Shown here in pieces: positions 5,467-6,623 of a stretch of DNA of 6,623 nt. The stretch lies in assembly GCA_964492495.1 (NCBI GenBank), contig CAZBKJ010000041.1, positions 1-6,623 on the forward strand, in the 5' to 3' direction. Position numbers and translations under genes: made by a program. The notes below the pieces were generated by a model. That model was given only the letters and a program-made list of their open reading frames with translations. It had not been told where the DNA came from and did not search any database. Numbering within the stretch: position 1 is the stretch's first letter; each line of letters starts with the position of its first letter. The stretch comes from CAZBKJ01 sp964492495. Lineage in GTDB: Bacteria; Patescibacteriota; Microgenomatia; UBA1400; UBA12028.

Positions 5467-6623
5467 TTATTTCTTGAGTTCAACCCAGAAGGTACTCCCT
5501 TTTCCAACTTCCGAAGTCATTCCCACCGTTCCACCCATAAGCTCGGCAAACTGTTTGCAGATGTATAAACCTAGCCCAGTACCTTCGACAGCTGCGAGTT
5601 CTTTGAACGATGTATTCACACGGGAAAATTTTTGAAATAATTTTTGTTGGTCTTGCGGGCTTACTCCAAGTCCTGAATCGATAACGCAAATGCGCATGAC
5701 ATCACCCTTGTCTTCACAAGTAATTCGTATTGAGCCATTGGGGGTGTACTTTACTGCGTTTGAAATAAAGTTGGTTAAGACATCGCGAATTTTTTGATCA
5801 TCTGCCTGAACCATGAGCGCAGGTGGAATTTCACTTGTAAGTAACAGTCCTTTTGAGGTGGCTTGTGGCATATAAATATCAAAAATTTCTTTAATAGCCT
5901 TTGACACATCAACGGGAACAATTTCAAGTTTAATCCGTCCACTTTCGATTCTTGAGACATCTAACAAATCATTTACTAGGGCAGTGAGTCGTTGGATTTG
6001 CTCGTATGCCACTCCTAGATATTCTTTGAGCTTTTCTGGATTCCCAAGCCCTTTATTCAGCGACATCCAGAGATAGTTTTTGACAGCATTCATTGGACTT
6101 TTGAGTTCATGACTTGCCATGGAGAGGAATTCGTCTTTGAGATTATCAAGTTTCTCAAGTTCTATATTTGCTCTCTCTAATTCTTCTTTTGTTTTCTGAA
6201 GATTTGTATAAATAGAGGCATTCTGAACGGCAAGGCCAACTACATCTGTAAAGTTATGGAGTAAATCACTTTCATCTGCTGTCATTTCTGATTCATCTTT
6301 ATTCATGCTAAAAATCATTGCTCCAATCGTATTGTTCCCATATCGTACAGGGAAGATAATACTGTTCTTAATTCCTAACTCTTTTTGAAGTTTATTGCTC
6401 TCTTCTTCTGAAAAGGCAGGGCGTAATAGGTCGTGCCATTCTTTGCACACCTGAACAGTATTTGTATCTAATGCTTTTATGAGCAGATTCTCTTTTTCAC
6501 TGAGTGGAATTTTAATCTCATGAAAGGGAACAGAGCTCTTTTCAAGAGCAAGTCGGGCTTTCTCGGTTTCAGAGATAGAAATTCTTTGAAGGAGGTTTTT
6601 TTCTGAATTTACCAAACACAGTA
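5467..6623 (-). CDS. Sensor histidine kinase, GAF-HisKA-HATPase (5' partial)
   Basis: The frame runs from the right edge, without a stop, to TAA at 5469-5467. TTG 6615 is an internal Leu codon or at best a doubtful start, so the N-terminus is outside the window. Counting TTG 6615 as residue 1, residues about 5-135 look like the body of a GAF sensory domain, followed by a coiled coil (about 138-162). The HisKA helix carries the phosphoacceptor His169 in MASHELKSP. The ATPase domain has the N box with Asn286 (NFISNAVKY), G1 DSGLG (313-317), the F box LFQKFSRV (326-333) and G2 GTGLGL (345-350). It should autophosphorylate on His169 and pass phosphate to a response regulator, which is not in the window. 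No membrane segment is visible, so this part is cytoplasmic; any upstream input domain is unseen. It may sense an intracellular signal through GAF. Its ligand cannot be told, and a link to the envelope genes is only positional. Confidence 0.93.
   Translation of the reverse strand, partial: LCLVNSEKNLLQRISISETEKARLALEKSSVPFHEIKIPLSEKENLLIKALDTNTVQVCKEWHDLLRPAFSEEESNKLQKELGIKNSIIFPVRYGNNTIGAMIFSMNKDESEMTADESDLLHNFTDVVGLAVQNASIYTNLQKTKEELERANIELEKLDNLKDEFLSMASHELKSPMNAVKNYLWMSLNKGLGNPEKLKEYLGVAYEQIQRLTALVNDLLDVSRIESGRIKLEIVPVDVSKAIKEIFDIYMPQATSKGLLLTSEIPPALMVQADDQKIRDVLTNFISNAVKYTPNGSIRITCEDKGDVMRICVIDSGLGVSPQDQQKLFQKFSRVNTSFKELAAVEGTGLGLYICKQFAELMGGTVGMTSEVGKGSTFWVELKK

Noticed and set aside
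6613..6615. TTG 6615 as the true start of the histidine kinase
   Set aside because: The frame stays open to the edge, and the GAF domain appears already under way at this point, so the gene is more likely truncated by the window.
1..6623. Recoded TGA (genetic code 25, as in Gracilibacteria)
   Set aside because: All five genes are full length or open in the standard code without in-frame TGA; stops used are TAA and TAG. The absence of TGA stops in five genes is too small a sample to argue for recoding.

Overview
The window carries five protein-coding genes and no RNA genes, insertion sequences or CRISPR. Four genes lie on the + strand: the 3' part of an LPXTG surface protein, a sortase, transcription terminator Rho, and a LysM/M23 peptidase. 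The fifth is a minus-strand sensor histidine kinase cut by the right edge. The sorting signal next to a sortase, the single-membrane topology of the envelope proteins and the absence of outer-membrane components suggest a Gram-positive-type (monoderm) envelope. Thr/Pro-rich stalks, a Cys-rich module beside an SdrD-B-like domain, a sortase with a TCWPPGTT active-site motif and an N-terminally extended Rho recall Candidate Phyla Radiation (Patescibacteria) genomes. That placement is an inference from style, not from a marker gene. All five genes read through in the standard code and end in TAA or TAG.

Layout. 1-784: end of a surface protein, made of a (TATP)n stalk, a six-cysteine module, a domain with an EF-hand-like loop, then LPKTG, a membrane helix and a basic tail. 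785-860: a short gap with an imperfect hairpin. 861-2477: a sortase with about 325 residues of cytoplasmic N-terminus, one membrane helix, a Pro/Thr linker and an intact His/Cys/Arg active site. 2478-2672: a gap with a good sigma70-type promoter, two dyads and a pyrimidine-rich leader before rho. 2673-4187: Rho of 504 residues, with a Ser/Arg-rich disordered N-terminus where many Rho proteins carry a helix bundle. 4188-4255: a gap with a possible promoter placed for a leaderless transcript. 4256-5404: a membrane-anchored protein with two LysM domains and an M23 peptidase domain. 5405-5466: a convergent gap. 5467-6623: a GAF-HisKA-HATPase histidine kinase, 5' end outside the window.

The theme is envelope biology around a housekeeping rho gene. 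The sortase probably anchors the adjacent LPKTG protein, and the LysM/M23 protein probably trims or remodels peptidoglycan. The best leads are the sortase's long unrecognised cytoplasmic region, the unusual Rho N-terminus and ATPase-motif substitutions, and the structured rho upstream region. No wholly new multi-gene system is evident.
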